NCBI GenBank assembly: GCA_002694065.1
Contig: NZKZ01000186.1
Location: forward strand, 1-15,040
From: Acidiferrobacter sp.
GTDB taxonomy: Bacteria; Pseudomonadota; Gammaproteobacteria; Arenicellales; UBA868
Length of the DNA stretch: 15,040 bases
Direction of reading: 5' to 3'
In this document: in pieces, positions 6,943 to 13,489 of the stretch
Layout: each line of letters starts with the position of its first letter
Numbering within the stretch: the stretch's first letter is position 1
The notes under the pieces: model-generated
Databases searched by the model: none
What the model saw: the letters and a program-made list of their open reading frames with translations, nothing else
Told to the model about the DNA's origin: nothing
Translations under genes and position numbers: made by a program

Positions 6943-7524
6943 ATGCGGTTTCGATCAGTCATCGGTGCGGCCAGCCTGTGCGCAGGCATGGCATTGACGG
7001 TGTCTGCTTCTGGAGAAACCGCAGTTGCCGTGCATCCAGTGAAAGGCGTGCTGATACTTGATGAGACGGCCTATCGCCTTGATGGCGCTTCCCTTCCTCA
7101 CCCTGACGCGCTTTGCAAAGCCAACAGCGGCACCTGGCGCTGTGGAGAAACTGCCTGGACGGCTCTGCAGAACCATGTGATGAGCGGCAGGGGTGACTGC
7201 AGGCCTCTGGTCTCTTTATCCGCCTCAACGTCGACCACGGATAGTCTTCCGGCAGAATGCACTCTGAATGGCGCCAGTCTGAATACCTGGCTGGTGCGCT
7301 ACGGCTGGGCGCTCGCCGACGACAGCCCCGCCGCGCCGTTTCAGGAAGAAGAAATGCAAGCGCAACAAGAAGCCCTCGGTATCTGGCGCGACGGATTTAT
7401 GCCGCCCTCGGAGTGGCGGGCTGCGGCATCTTCAGAGTGCAACGTCTGCAGCGCTCGACACGAAAGCATCGTCCGTTCCAAGGAAAAACGACAACAGGCG
7501 TCAGGCAGCCAAAACGCTGACTGA
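6943..7524 (+). CDS. Secreted SNase-fold (thermonuclease-like) protein, probably catalytically inactive
   Basis: 193-residue protein with an N-terminal signal peptide (basic MRFR, hydrophobic core, likely cut near VSASG, residues 20-24), so probably periplasmic or outer-membrane exposed. The rest follows the secreted thermonuclease layout: YRLDG (44-48), a cysteine-framed C-N8-CG segment (58-68), the second-strand C86, the C-x-L-NG-x-SLN segment (106-114), LVRYGWALA (118-125), a long helix with E..A, then GIWRDGFMPPSEWR (146-159). The arginine equivalent to SNase Arg35 is kept (Arg45). The family motif GIDAPE reads as GASLPH (48-53), so the positions of metal-binding Asp40 and catalytic Glu43 are Ser50 and His53. 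The DRYGR segment with catalytic Arg87 is also gone (residues 100-106). The C-terminus adds CNVC (166-169) and a basic tail. It starts 26 bases after the ATPase stop with a weak ribosome site. Likely a binding or scaffold domain; function unknown. Confidence 0.75.
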   Translation: MRFRSVIGAASLCAGMALTVSASGETAVAVHPVKGVLILDETAYRLDGASLPHPDALCKANSGTWRCGETAWTALQNHVMSGRGDCRPLVSLSASTSTTDSLPAECTLNGASLNTWLVRYGWALADDSPAAPFQEEEMQAQQEALGIWRDGFMPPSEWRAAASSECNVCSARHESIVRSKEKRQQASGSQNAD

Positions 7525-7536
7525 GGGTCAGTCGGC
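7516..7536 (+). terminator. Hairpin containing the stop codon of the nuclease-fold gene
   Basis: Arms 7516-7524 and 7528-7536 pair over 9 bases with one G-U pair and a GGG loop; the TGA stop lies in the left arm. No T-run follows, so it is not a classical terminator. It may be an mRNA-end or intercistronic structure before the acetyltransferase gene. Confidence 0.4.
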
Positions 7537-7551
7537 TTCAACGATCGATTC

Positions 7552-8073
7552 ATGCAGTACCAACGCCTGGGCACTCATAACTGGACTCAGTGGCGCGAGG
7601 CGATTCTGCTGCTTGAGGCACAGATTTATGAGCCGTCCCGACAGGATACCCCTGAAACATTGGAGCGCATCATCTGTGATGGGCAAAGTGTCAGTCTTGC
7701 AGCCATTGATGGTGACCGGCTCGCGGGTTTTTGCCTCGGCGCCCCACTTGAATACTTTGCCCACGTTCGCGGCCCTGCAGAGGATCCGGCAAGGGGGAGC
7801 GAAAGTGCACTTTACGCAGCAGATACCCTGGTGGACACACATTACCGGGGCCAGGGGATCGGCCGGGAACTTAAAGCCCGTCAGATTGAGGCTGCCCGCT
7901 CAGAGGGCTTTACGTCTATCTGCGGCCGCAATCGGGCGGGGCTTGCACAGGCTATGTGGCAACTCAATACCTCGCTTGGCGCCCGGGCAGTTCATATAAT
8001 TGAAAAAGATTACCAAGACGGCATAGAACCTGACATTTGCATCTACTATCACATTGCACTGTCAGTGCCTTGA
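7552..8073 (+). CDS. GNAT family N-acetyltransferase
   Basis: 173-residue cytoplasmic acetyltransferase of the GNAT fold that would move an acetyl group from acetyl-CoA to an amine. The acetyl-CoA pyrophosphate loop is clear: RGQGIG at residues 99-104, preceded by the beta-4 strand ALYAADTLVDTHY and followed by the helix RELKARQIEAARSEGF. The C-terminal half has an asparagine-rich helix (WQLNTSLG) and a final strand, IYYHIAL. The acceptor cannot be read from the sequence; being near polyamine genes invites a polyamine acetyltransferase guess, but nothing in the protein supports it specifically. The ATG has no good Shine-Dalgarno nearby. It ends 16 bases before the HMG-CoA lyase gene and is likely co-transcribed with it. 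Confidence 0.85.
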   Translation: MQYQRLGTHNWTQWREAILLLEAQIYEPSRQDTPETLERIICDGQSVSLAAIDGDRLAGFCLGAPLEYFAHVRGPAEDPARGSESALYAADTLVDTHYRGQGIGRELKARQIEAARSEGFTSICGRNRAGLAQAMWQLNTSLGARAVHIIEKDYQDGIEPDICIYYHIALSVP

Positions 8074-8089
8074 TACAACAGGAAAATGA

Positions 8090-8992
8090 ATGAGACCTGA
8101 CCAAATCCGTATTGTTGAAGTGGGACCTCGCGACGGGCTTCAGAACGAAGCCCAGCCGCTCACGCCCCAGGAACGGGTCGCATTGATCGAACAACTGGCC
8201 GACGCGGGACTGCGGGATATCGAAGCCGGATCCTTTGTCTCACCGCGCTGGGTCCCGCAGATGGCGGGCAGCGACGAGGTGCTCATAGCCCTCTCGGAGC
8301 GAAAAGATCTTCGGTTGCCCGTTCTCGTTCCCAACAAGAAAGGTTACGAGCTGTCCCGCGTTGCGGGCGCCCGCGAAATTGCCGTCTTTGGAGCGGCTTC
8401 TGAAACCTTCTCGCAACGCAACATCAACTGCAGCATTGCTGACAGCCTTGCGCGTTTTGGTGAAGTCTGCGCCCTGGCCAAAGCAGACGGTGTCGTGATC
8501 CGCGGTTATATCTCCTGCGTGCTGGGCTGCCCCTACGAAGGCAGCGTGGATATTGCGCAGGTCGCCCGTCTGGCAGCCCAACTCGCGGAGATGGGCTGCT
8601 CGGAGATTTCCTTGGGCGACACGATCGGCGTAGGAACACCGGATAAGGCACGCGCTCTGACCAAAGCCTGCGCTAGTGAAGTCGGCTTGGATAATCTTTC
8701 CGTGCATTTCCACGATACCTATGGCCAGGCGCTTGCCAATATCCTGGCATGCATCGAGATCGGCGTGACCTCAGTAGACGCTGCCGTGGGCGGTCTGGGC
8801 GGCTGTCCCTATGCATCCGGTTCTGCCGGCAATGTGGCGACCGAGGACGTGGTTTACCTTCTGGAAGGTCTCGGCATTAACTGCTCGGCTGATCTCGAGC
8901 AGCTTGTCACAATAACGGAGTCGCTCAGCCACCGGCTGGGGCATCCTCCGGCCTCCCGTGTCGCCCGGGCCCAACTCGCCAAACGCGCTTAA
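8090..8992 (+). CDS. mvaB: Hydroxymethylglutaryl-CoA lyase
   Basis: Cleaves 3-hydroxy-3-methylglutaryl-CoA to acetyl-CoA and acetoacetate, the last step of leucine breakdown; cytoplasmic, metal-dependent TIM barrel. Length 300 residues, typical for bacterial enzymes. Active-site motifs are intact: EVGPRDGLQNE with Arg14 and Asp15, the metal histidines in VHFHDTYGQA, and the family signature around SVDAAVGGLGGCPYA with the mobile-loop cysteine Cys239, then GSAGNVATEDVVYLL. The start ATG at 8090 has GGAAA at 8081-8085 before it. The usual leucine-pathway partners (isovaleryl-CoA dehydrogenase, methylcrotonyl-CoA carboxylase) are not next to it, so here it is a detached gene behind an acetyltransferase. 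It is convergent with the dehalogenase gene, with 32 bases between stops. Confidence 0.93.
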   Translation: MRPDQIRIVEVGPRDGLQNEAQPLTPQERVALIEQLADAGLRDIEAGSFVSPRWVPQMAGSDEVLIALSERKDLRLPVLVPNKKGYELSRVAGAREIAVFGAASETFSQRNINCSIADSLARFGEVCALAKADGVVIRGYISCVLGCPYEGSVDIAQVARLAAQLAEMGCSEISLGDTIGVGTPDKARALTKACASEVGLDNLSVHFHDTYGQALANILACIEIGVTSVDAAVGGLGGCPYASGSAGNVATEDVVYLLEGLGINCSADLEQLVTITESLSHRLGHPPASRVARAQLAKRA

Positions 8993-9024
8993 TCCTTTTC
9001 AACCCATCAGGGCTCGGAATCAGA

Positions 9025-9702
9025 TCACAGCAATTCTGGCAGCGCCGCAAGGTCCTTGAGCTCTGCATCCGCGACAACACCCAGGCGCTCGGGTTGCTGA
9101 CCGAAACGGTTAATCCAGGCGACTTTAAATCCGAACGCTCCTGCGCCAGCTGCGTCCCACGCATTGGAAGACTGAAAGGAAATTTCCGAGGAACTGACGC
9201 CCAGCTGATCCACGGCCATCTGGTAAACACGCGGGTCCGGCTTATAGACACCTATAGAGTCGATTGAAATGACTGCATCGAACACATCCTGAAGACCGCT
9301 ATTCTTTACCGCAGCACCCAACATTTCGGGAGAGCCGTTCGACAACACCGCACAACGAAAGCCCCTGTCTTTGAGCCCGTTAAGGACTGACGGCACCTCC
9401 GGGTAACAGGATAACTCAAGATACGCCTGCATGAGATCATCGCTCAATGCAGTATCCATCACTTGATGTGTATCCAGTGCAAAGTCCAGCGCATCGCTCG
9501 TGATCTGCCAAAAATCAACATAACGGCCCATCAAGGACCGCAGCCAGGTGTATTCCAGCTGTTTGGTTCGCCACAGCAGGGACACCGCCGAAGCATCAGG
9601 GAGTCGATCTGCATGTCGGCCGACGGCAGAGTGCACGTCAAACAGGGTGCCATAGGCATCAAACACACATGCCCGAATTCCTTCGAATGGATCGGTACTC
9701 AC
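9025..9702 (-). CDS. Haloacid dehalogenase, type II (HAD superfamily)
   Basis: HAD-fold hydrolase of the (S)-2-haloacid dehalogenase type, which replaces the halogen of short 2-haloalkanoic acids with hydroxyl by way of an aspartyl ester. Length 225 residues, as in the family. Residues that match characterised L-DEX enzymes: nucleophile Asp15 in FDAYGTLFD, Arg45 in LWRTKQLEYTWL (halide site), SNGS (121-124), Lys154 in KPDPRVY, and the SSNAWDAAGA block (178-187) with Asn180 and Asp183. Presence of the SSN.WD block distinguishes this group from phosphatase-type HADs. The start is GTG at 9702 with AAGGGGG shortly before it. It lies 24 bases after the thioesterase gene on the same strand, so both are probably one transcript. 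Natural substrate is not known; some family members act on other 2-substituted acids. Confidence 0.88.
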   Translation of the reverse strand: MSTDPFEGIRACVFDAYGTLFDVHSAVGRHADRLPDASAVSLLWRTKQLEYTWLRSLMGRYVDFWQITSDALDFALDTHQVMDTALSDDLMQAYLELSCYPEVPSVLNGLKDRGFRCAVLSNGSPEMLGAAVKNSGLQDVFDAVISIDSIGVYKPDPRVYQMAVDQLGVSSSEISFQSSNAWDAAGAGAFGFKVAWINRFGQQPERLGVVADAELKDLAALPELL

Positions 9703-9726
9703 CGAGTGCCCCCTTGCGACAGTCGC

Positions 9727-10149
9727 TCAGACCGCGCCCGGCGGAATCGAATAGGTTGCCGTGACATGCGCCACCAGATTATCAGCGCCGGCGCTGATCA
9801 ACTCGACCTCGCCCACTGCCAGACGCTTGCCAAGCTTGATGATGCTGGCGTTGGCGATGAGGTCTGCTTCTCCGGGGCGGGAGAGAAAATTGATATTGAA
9901 ACTGGTGGTCACAGCAAGCTCAACCATGCCGATACGGGTCAGCAGCGCAACATAAATCGCATAGTCGGCAAGACCCATAATCACCGGCCCCGCGATCGTC
10001 CCACCGGGTCTCAGGAATGCGCTTCTATAGGGGGCCCGAACCACTACGACACCGTCACCGAGCGACTCCAGGGCAAACCCGAATTCCCTGGCAAACGGAA
10101 ACTGTTCCTCAATGAGGGCGTCCATTTGGGCAATCGAAATTCGGGACAT
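9727..10149 (-). CDS. PaaI-like hotdog-fold acyl-CoA thioesterase
   Basis: 140-residue single hotdog domain that probably hydrolyses an acyl-CoA in the cytoplasm. The PaaI/YbgC-like core is present: FGFALESLGDGVVVV as first strand, then the central helix region GGTIAGPVIMGLADYAIYVAL with the likely catalytic aspartate, and the TTSFNINFLSRP strand typical of the group. The last strands (VGEVELIS, LVAHVTATYSIP) complete the fold. It is the first gene of a probable two-gene minus-strand unit with the dehalogenase and diverges from the crotonase-fold gene across 64 bases. Grouping with an enoyl-CoA-hydratase homologue hints at acyl-CoA housekeeping, but no pathway can be fixed. Confidence 0.85.
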   Translation of the reverse strand: MSRISIAQMDALIEEQFPFAREFGFALESLGDGVVVVRAPYRSAFLRPGGTIAGPVIMGLADYAIYVALLTRIGMVELAVTTSFNINFLSRPGEADLIANASIIKLGKRLAVGEVELISAGADNLVAHVTATYSIPPGAV

Positions 10150-10213
10150 TGCAGTTTACTTTTGCAGGCGACCGGGTGTAAGTTATGGCGCGAATTTGCA
10201 ACAGGATATCGCT
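10150..10213. promoter_or_regulatory. Divergent promoter region between thioesterase and crotonase-fold genes
   Basis: This 64-base gap must hold the promoters of both divergent genes unless they start inside coding sequence. On the + strand TTGCAG (10162-10167) and TATGGC (10184-10189), 16 bases apart, are a weak sigma-70 candidate. AGGA at 10202-10205 is the ribosome site for the + strand gene. No convincing minus-strand promoter was seen. Confidence 0.3.
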
Positions 10214-11014
10214 ATGACAGCGTCTGCCGGCTCTTTGGATACTTCGCCCATCGTTCTTAAAGAAAACCTTGCGCCGGGCATTGTAAAACTGACCCTGAAT
10301 CGGCCGGATCAGTATAACCCCTTGTCGGAGCAAATGCTGTTGTCGCTTCAGCAGGAGATTGATGAGGTCGCCGCGGATAACGAGATTAAAGTGCTGATCC
10401 TGGCTGCCACCGGCAAGGCATTTTGTGCAGGCCATGATCTCAAGGAGATGCGGGCACAGCCCGATCAGCAGTACTACGAGGATCTCTTTTCAAGATGCAG
10501 TCGCATGATGCTGACCCTGGCCCGCATGCCGCAGATTGTGATTGCCCAAGTCCAGGGCATGGCCACTGCCGCAGGGTGCCAACTCGTAGCCAATGCCGAC
10601 CTCGCCGTCACCGTGGACACTGCACGATTTGCGGTGTCCGGTATCAACCTCGGACTCTTTTGCTCTACCCCCAGTGTGCCCTTAAGCCGCGCAGTATCGC
10701 GCAAGCGGGCCTTCGAGATGCTGACCACGGGTGAATTTATTGATGCCCACACAGCTGAGGCGTACGGCCTCGTGAACCGGGTAGTCTCTTCCGAAAAGCT
10801 TGACGATACCGTCGACGCCCTCGCCCGAACCATTGCGGGCAAGCCGGCGGATGCCCTGCGAGTGGGTAAAGCGCTGTTTTACCGGCAGTTGAACATGCCT
10901 CTGTCCGAGGCCTATCAGGCTGCCGGCCAGGCGATGGCCGACAACATGCTTTTCCCTGACACTCAGGAGGGTATCGACGCGTTTATTGAAAAACGCGACC
11001 CGCGCTGGAAATAA
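10214..11014 (+). CDS. Enoyl-CoA hydratase/isomerase family protein, ECHDC3-like, lacking both catalytic glutamates
   Basis: 266-residue crotonase-fold protein. The acyl-CoA binding and oxyanion-hole segments are present: KAFCAGHDLKEM (68-79) and VQGMATAAGCQL (113-124), then ARFAVSGINLGLFCSTPSV (137-155). It closely resembles what I recall of human ECHDC3 and its bacterial relatives in these blocks. Rat crotonase uses Glu144 and Glu164; by hand alignment these positions are Gln123 and Gly143, so ordinary hydration of enoyl-CoA is unlikely. It may catalyse another CoA-ester reaction or only bind. The start at 10214 is supported by AGGA at 10202-10205; the frame is open back to 10112 but that stretch has no family similarity and runs into the divergent thioesterase gene. 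It is convergent with comM, 4 bases between stops. Confidence 0.87.
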   Translation: MTASAGSLDTSPIVLKENLAPGIVKLTLNRPDQYNPLSEQMLLSLQQEIDEVAADNEIKVLILAATGKAFCAGHDLKEMRAQPDQQYYEDLFSRCSRMMLTLARMPQIVIAQVQGMATAAGCQLVANADLAVTVDTARFAVSGINLGLFCSTPSVPLSRAVSRKRAFEMLTTGEFIDAHTAEAYGLVNRVVSSEKLDDTVDALARTIAGKPADALRVGKALFYRQLNMPLSEAYQAAGQAMADNMLFPDTQEGIDAFIEKRDPRWK

Positions 11015-11018
11015 ACCC

Positions 11019-12551
11019 TTAATTCAGGGATCCCGGATTCAGTCGATCCGTTGCGCGGTATTGAAGCGCCTCGGCAAGGTGCTCCTCCCCGAGAGTCTCG
11101 GTTTCTTCAAGGTCAGCAATCGTCCGTGCCACTTTTAAGATTCGGTAATGGCCGCGAAGCGAGAGCCCCAACTGTCGTACCGCAGCTTCGAGGAAACGCT
11201 GAGACGCCGAATCCAGCTTGGCTGCACGACCCAGTTCTTTTTGCGTAAGACACGCGTTGATGCGCCCGCTACGAGCTAACTGACGCTCGCGGGCGCTGTG
11301 GACCCGCCGCTTCACGTCAGCAGAACTTTGTGAGGGGGGTTTGTCTGCCTGTAAGGCAGTGGGATCGACTGACTGCAGCCTCACGTGGAGATCCACCCGG
11401 TCGATCAATGGTCCCGATAGCCGGGCCTGATACCGCCTGACCTGTTCACTCGTACACCTGCAACGACCGGAGCGATCGCCGTTGTAGCCACAGGCACACG
11501 GGTTCATTGCGCTCACCCATTGAAAACGGCTGGGATATCGAACGGTGCGTTCTGCCCGGGCCAGCGTGATCGATCCCGACTCCAATGGCTCTCGCAGTTG
11601 ATCGAGAACGTGGCGCGAAAACTCGGTTAGCTCGTCAAGAAAGAGCACGCCATTATGCGCAAGGGAGATTTCCCCCGGGGCCACCCGGGGTCCGCCTCCA
11701 ACCAGGGCCGCTGCAGAAGCGCTATGATGAGGCGCACGAAAAGGTCGGCGCTGCCAGTGCCGTCTATCAAAGCCGAGATGTGAGACCGAATAAACGGCCG
11801 CAGTGGCAAGGGCTTCACTGGGCGACATATCCGGCAAAATGCCGGCGAGCCGCTCGGCCAACATGGTTTTTCCGCATCCGGGAGGACCCACCATCATCAG
11901 GGAGTGACCCCCGGCGGCGGCAATCTCAAGCGAGCGCACCCCGAAGGACTGTCCACAGACATCACCCAGATCTAGCTCAGCATATTGGTGCTGTGGCTGT
12001 GGTGACGACTGACCCCCTGTCTTTTCGGTAATCGCGACACTGCCTGAAAGATGCGCGGCCGCCTGGATCAGGCTCTGGGTTGCCAACAGGCTTGCGCCCT
12101 CCACAAGACTCGCTTCTGCGCAGTTGGCTTCCGGCAGCATGACGGTATGGTTCAACGCTTTCGCGGCGAGCACCGACGGCAGCACGCCCGTCACCGAACG
12201 CAGTTCTCCCCCAAGACCCAGTTCCCCGAGGTATTCCCCCGGCAGATCAGTGGCCACGGGCTTGATTTGACCGGACGCGGCCAGGATGCCGAGCGCAATC
12301 GGCAGATCAAAGCGCCCTCCCTGCTTGGGAATATCGGCCGGTGCAAGATTTGCGGTAATCCGCCGCGCCGGGAAATCAAAACCAGAATTGATCAGCGCAC
12401 TGCGTACGCGCTCTCGACTCTCCCGCACGGCGGCCTCGGGAAGCCCGACAATGGTGAATGAGGGCAGACCCCCTGAAAGATGGATCTCTACCGAAACCGG
12501 CGGCGCATCAAGGCCATCCGGCGCACGACTCTGCAGTCTCGCGAGGGACAT
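11019..12551 (-). CDS. comM: ComM/YifB family Mg-chelatase-like AAA+ ATPase
   Basis: Hexameric AAA+ helicase that promotes branch migration during integration of incoming DNA in natural transformation (ComM of Vibrio and relatives); cytoplasmic. Length 510 residues, standard. The N-terminal Lon-protease-like domain opens with the family block around VEIHLSGGLPSFTIVGLPEA and AVRESRERVRSALINSGF. Walker A GPPGCGKT is at 222-229, Walker B LFLDEL near 303-308, followed by the sensor-1 region SAMNPCACGYNGD. A four-cysteine cluster C-x-C-x9-C-x-C (Cys352, 354, 364, 366) is seen in many non-enteric members. The C-terminal Mg-chelatase domain ends with RGHYRILKVARTIADLE. AAGGAG lies 8 bases before the ATG. 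It follows ubiK on the same strand with 47 bases between. The presence of comM alone does not show competence, since many non-competent bacteria have it. Confidence 0.95.
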   Translation of the reverse strand: MSLARLQSRAPDGLDAPPVSVEIHLSGGLPSFTIVGLPEAAVRESRERVRSALINSGFDFPARRITANLAPADIPKQGGRFDLPIALGILAASGQIKPVATDLPGEYLGELGLGGELRSVTGVLPSVLAAKALNHTVMLPEANCAEASLVEGASLLATQSLIQAAAHLSGSVAITEKTGGQSSPQPQHQYAELDLGDVCGQSFGVRSLEIAAAGGHSLMMVGPPGCGKTMLAERLAGILPDMSPSEALATAAVYSVSHLGFDRRHWQRRPFRAPHHSASAAALVGGGPRVAPGEISLAHNGVLFLDELTEFSRHVLDQLREPLESGSITLARAERTVRYPSRFQWVSAMNPCACGYNGDRSGRCRCTSEQVRRYQARLSGPLIDRVDLHVRLQSVDPTALQADKPPSQSSADVKRRVHSARERQLARSGRINACLTQKELGRAAKLDSASQRFLEAAVRQLGLSLRGHYRILKVARTIADLEETETLGEEHLAEALQYRATDRLNPGSLN

Positions 12552-12574
12552 ATTGACAGCTCCTTGTCATGATT

Positions 12575-12589
12575 TCCCAATCCTTGGGA
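12575..12589 (-). repeat. Small hairpin between ubiK and comM
   Basis: TCCCAA (12575-12580) and TTGGGA (12584-12589) form a perfect 6-bp stem with a 3-base loop in the 47-base gap between ubiK and comM. No T-run follows on the minus strand. It could modestly tune comM expression; low confidence in function. Confidence 0.3.
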
Positions 12590-12598
12590 TGAAAACGG

Positions 12599-12844
12599 CT
12601 AAGGATCAGCGCTACGTTTTAGCGCATCCTCAAGCTCGGTGACCCGTTGCTGTAAGACTTCCAATTGGCTTCGGGTCCTTGCCAGGACTTTTTCCTGAAC
12701 CTCCAGTTCCTCCCGGGTGACGAGATCCATTTTTTCAAGAGAAGACTGGACCATTGCGCGCACATTCTTTTTGACGTCATCGGCAAGGTCAACAGGCAAT
12801 ACCTCTGACAGGGATTCAGCAATCTTCTTAAACGGTACCGTCAT
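12599..12844 (-). CDS. ubiK: Ubiquinone biosynthesis accessory factor UbiK (BMFP family)
   Basis: Small coiled-coil protein of 81 residues that in E. coli binds UbiJ and lipids and helps the Ubi enzyme complex under aerobic growth. The sequence follows UbiK end to end: an amphipathic helix (FKKIAESLSEVLPVDL), a linker, the core LEKMDLVTREELEVQEKVLARTR matching the LTRLDLVSREEFDVQ-type core of the E. coli protein, then a leucine-heptad coiled coil (LEVLQQRVTELEDALKR). The ATG at 12844 is chosen because it aligns with the family N-terminus and has AGGA 10 bases upstream. The frame is open to an ATG at 12919, but that would add 25 residues with no similarity and run over a putative NtrC site. 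It lies upstream of comM and divergent from glnK, an order I recall from Pseudomonas. Confidence 0.88.
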   Translation of the reverse strand: MTVPFKKIAESLSEVLPVDLADDVKKNVRAMVQSSLEKMDLVTREELEVQEKVLARTRSQLEVLQQRVTELEDALKRSADP

Positions 12845-12872
12845 ATCTCGGATGTCCTGGATGTCGAACCCC

Positions 12873-12878
12873 ATTTTA
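12873..12878 (-). promoter_or_regulatory. Possible -10 element for ubiK
   Basis: On the minus strand TAAAAT (complement of 12873-12878) matches the sigma-70 -10 consensus at five of six positions. It would give a start near 12866, about 22 bases before the chosen ATG. No good -35 is visible at the right distance. It supports the shorter ubiK start. Confidence 0.3.
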
Positions 12879-12901
12879 CCAGTCACAGCGCCCGCAACAC
12901 G

Positions 12902-12918
12902 TGCTCCCGTTAAGTGCA
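12902..12918. promoter_or_regulatory. Candidate NtrC binding site 1 (distal)
   Basis: TGCTCC-CGTTA-AGTGCA has the 17-base dyad form TGCACC-N5-GGTGCA of NtrC sites, with each half matching at five of six bases. Its centre is about 127 bases before the predicted sigma-54 start of glnK and 31 bases from site 2. Confidence 0.55.
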
Positions 12919-12932
12919 TATCTTCACAATCC

Positions 12933-12949
12933 TGCCACTTGACGGTGCA
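12933..12949. promoter_or_regulatory. Candidate NtrC binding site 2 (proximal)
   Basis: TGCCAC-TTGAC-GGTGCA fits the same dyad, with four of six bases in the left half and six of six in the right. Its centre is about 96 bases before the predicted glnK start. The 31-base spacing from site 1 puts both on the same DNA face, much like the paired enhancer sites of enteric glnA. Confidence 0.6.
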
Positions 12950-13010
12950 TTGCGCGCGCCACTCGGCATGAAACGCATGAAATGTCCTAGTGAGAAAGGA
13001 TTATCAAAGT

Positions 13011-13026
13011 TGGCACACAAATTGCT
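13011..13026 (+). promoter_or_regulatory. Sigma-54 promoter of glnK-amtB
   Basis: TGGCAC-ACAAA-TTGCT matches the sigma-54 consensus TGGCAC-N5-TTGC(A/T) completely. The invariant GG (13012-13013) and GC (13024-13025) are 10 bases apart. Transcription should start near 13037, giving a leader of about 68 bases before glnK. Two NtrC-like sites lie about 60-110 bases upstream, so activation by phosphorylated NtrC under nitrogen limitation is the expected control. Confidence 0.9.
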
Positions 13027-13104
13027 TGTAACAAGGAACCAACCGGCTTTTGGGCTCTTTCATCGCCTGATTGCCAGACAGACCCTTGCCATAGGAGAAC
13101 ATGG

Positions 13105-13443
13105 ATGAAACTTGTCACTGCCATTATCAAGCCATTTCGGCTGGATGATGTTCGGGATGCCCTTGCCCGAATCGGAATACAGGGGATGACCGTTACCGAA
13201 GTCAAAGGTTTTGGTCGGCAAAAAGGCCACACCGAACTCTACCGGGGAGCGGAATATGTTGTGGATTTCCTGCCCAAGGTGAAACTCGAAGTTGCGATCT
13301 CTGAAGAATTGGTGGATCAAGCACTGGAGGCCATCAGCGACGCGGCAAAAACAGGAAAGATTGGCGACGGAAAGATATTTGTCTACGGCATTGAGCAAGT
13401 CATCCGGATCCGTACTGGGGAAACCGGGCCGGACGCACTCTGA
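13105..13443 (+). CDS. glnK: P-II nitrogen regulatory protein GlnK/GlnB
   Basis: Trimeric cytoplasmic signal protein that reads 2-oxoglutarate, ATP/ADP and, by uridylylation, glutamine; it plugs AmtB when nitrogen is plentiful. Length 112 residues, standard. The T-loop carries the uridylylation tyrosine in ELYRGAEYVVDF (Tyr51), the B-loop is TGKIGDGKIFV (residues 83-93), and the N-terminus MKLVTAIIKPFRLDDV is canonical. AGGAG at 13093-13097 is 7 bases before the ATG at 13105; a competing ATG at 13101 is out of frame and too close. It is called glnK rather than glnB because amtB follows it, a near-universal pairing, and because of the sigma-54 promoter. It diverges from ubiK. Confidence 0.95.
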   Translation: MKLVTAIIKPFRLDDVRDALARIGIQGMTVTEVKGFGRQKGHTELYRGAEYVVDFLPKVKLEVAISEELVDQALEAISDAAKTGKIGDGKIFVYGIEQVIRIRTGETGPDAL

Positions 13444-13489
13444 CAACAGGCTGCATCGCTGAACTAACACTTTATTGGAGAGACTTACA

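Noticed and set aside
10112..10213. Longer start for the crotonase-fold protein
   Set aside because: It would overlap the divergent thioesterase start and has no family similarity; ATG 10214 has AGGA in front.
11012..11030. Short inverted repeat CCCT-N6-AGGG between the convergent crotonase-fold and comM genes
   Set aside because: A 4-bp stem overlapping a stop codon is too weak to call a terminator.
12845..12919. Longer ubiK start at 12919 or 12874
   Set aside because: The added residues do not match UbiK, no ribosome site is present, and the stretch overlaps a probable NtrC site and the likely ubiK -10.
13101..13104. ATG at 13101 as glnK start
   Set aside because: It is out of frame with the P-II protein and only 3 bases from the AGGAG; the ATG at 13105 is correctly spaced and gives the canonical N-terminus.
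13475..13489. TTG start for amtB
   Set aside because: The TTG overlaps the GGAG ribosome site that serves the GTG at 13490.
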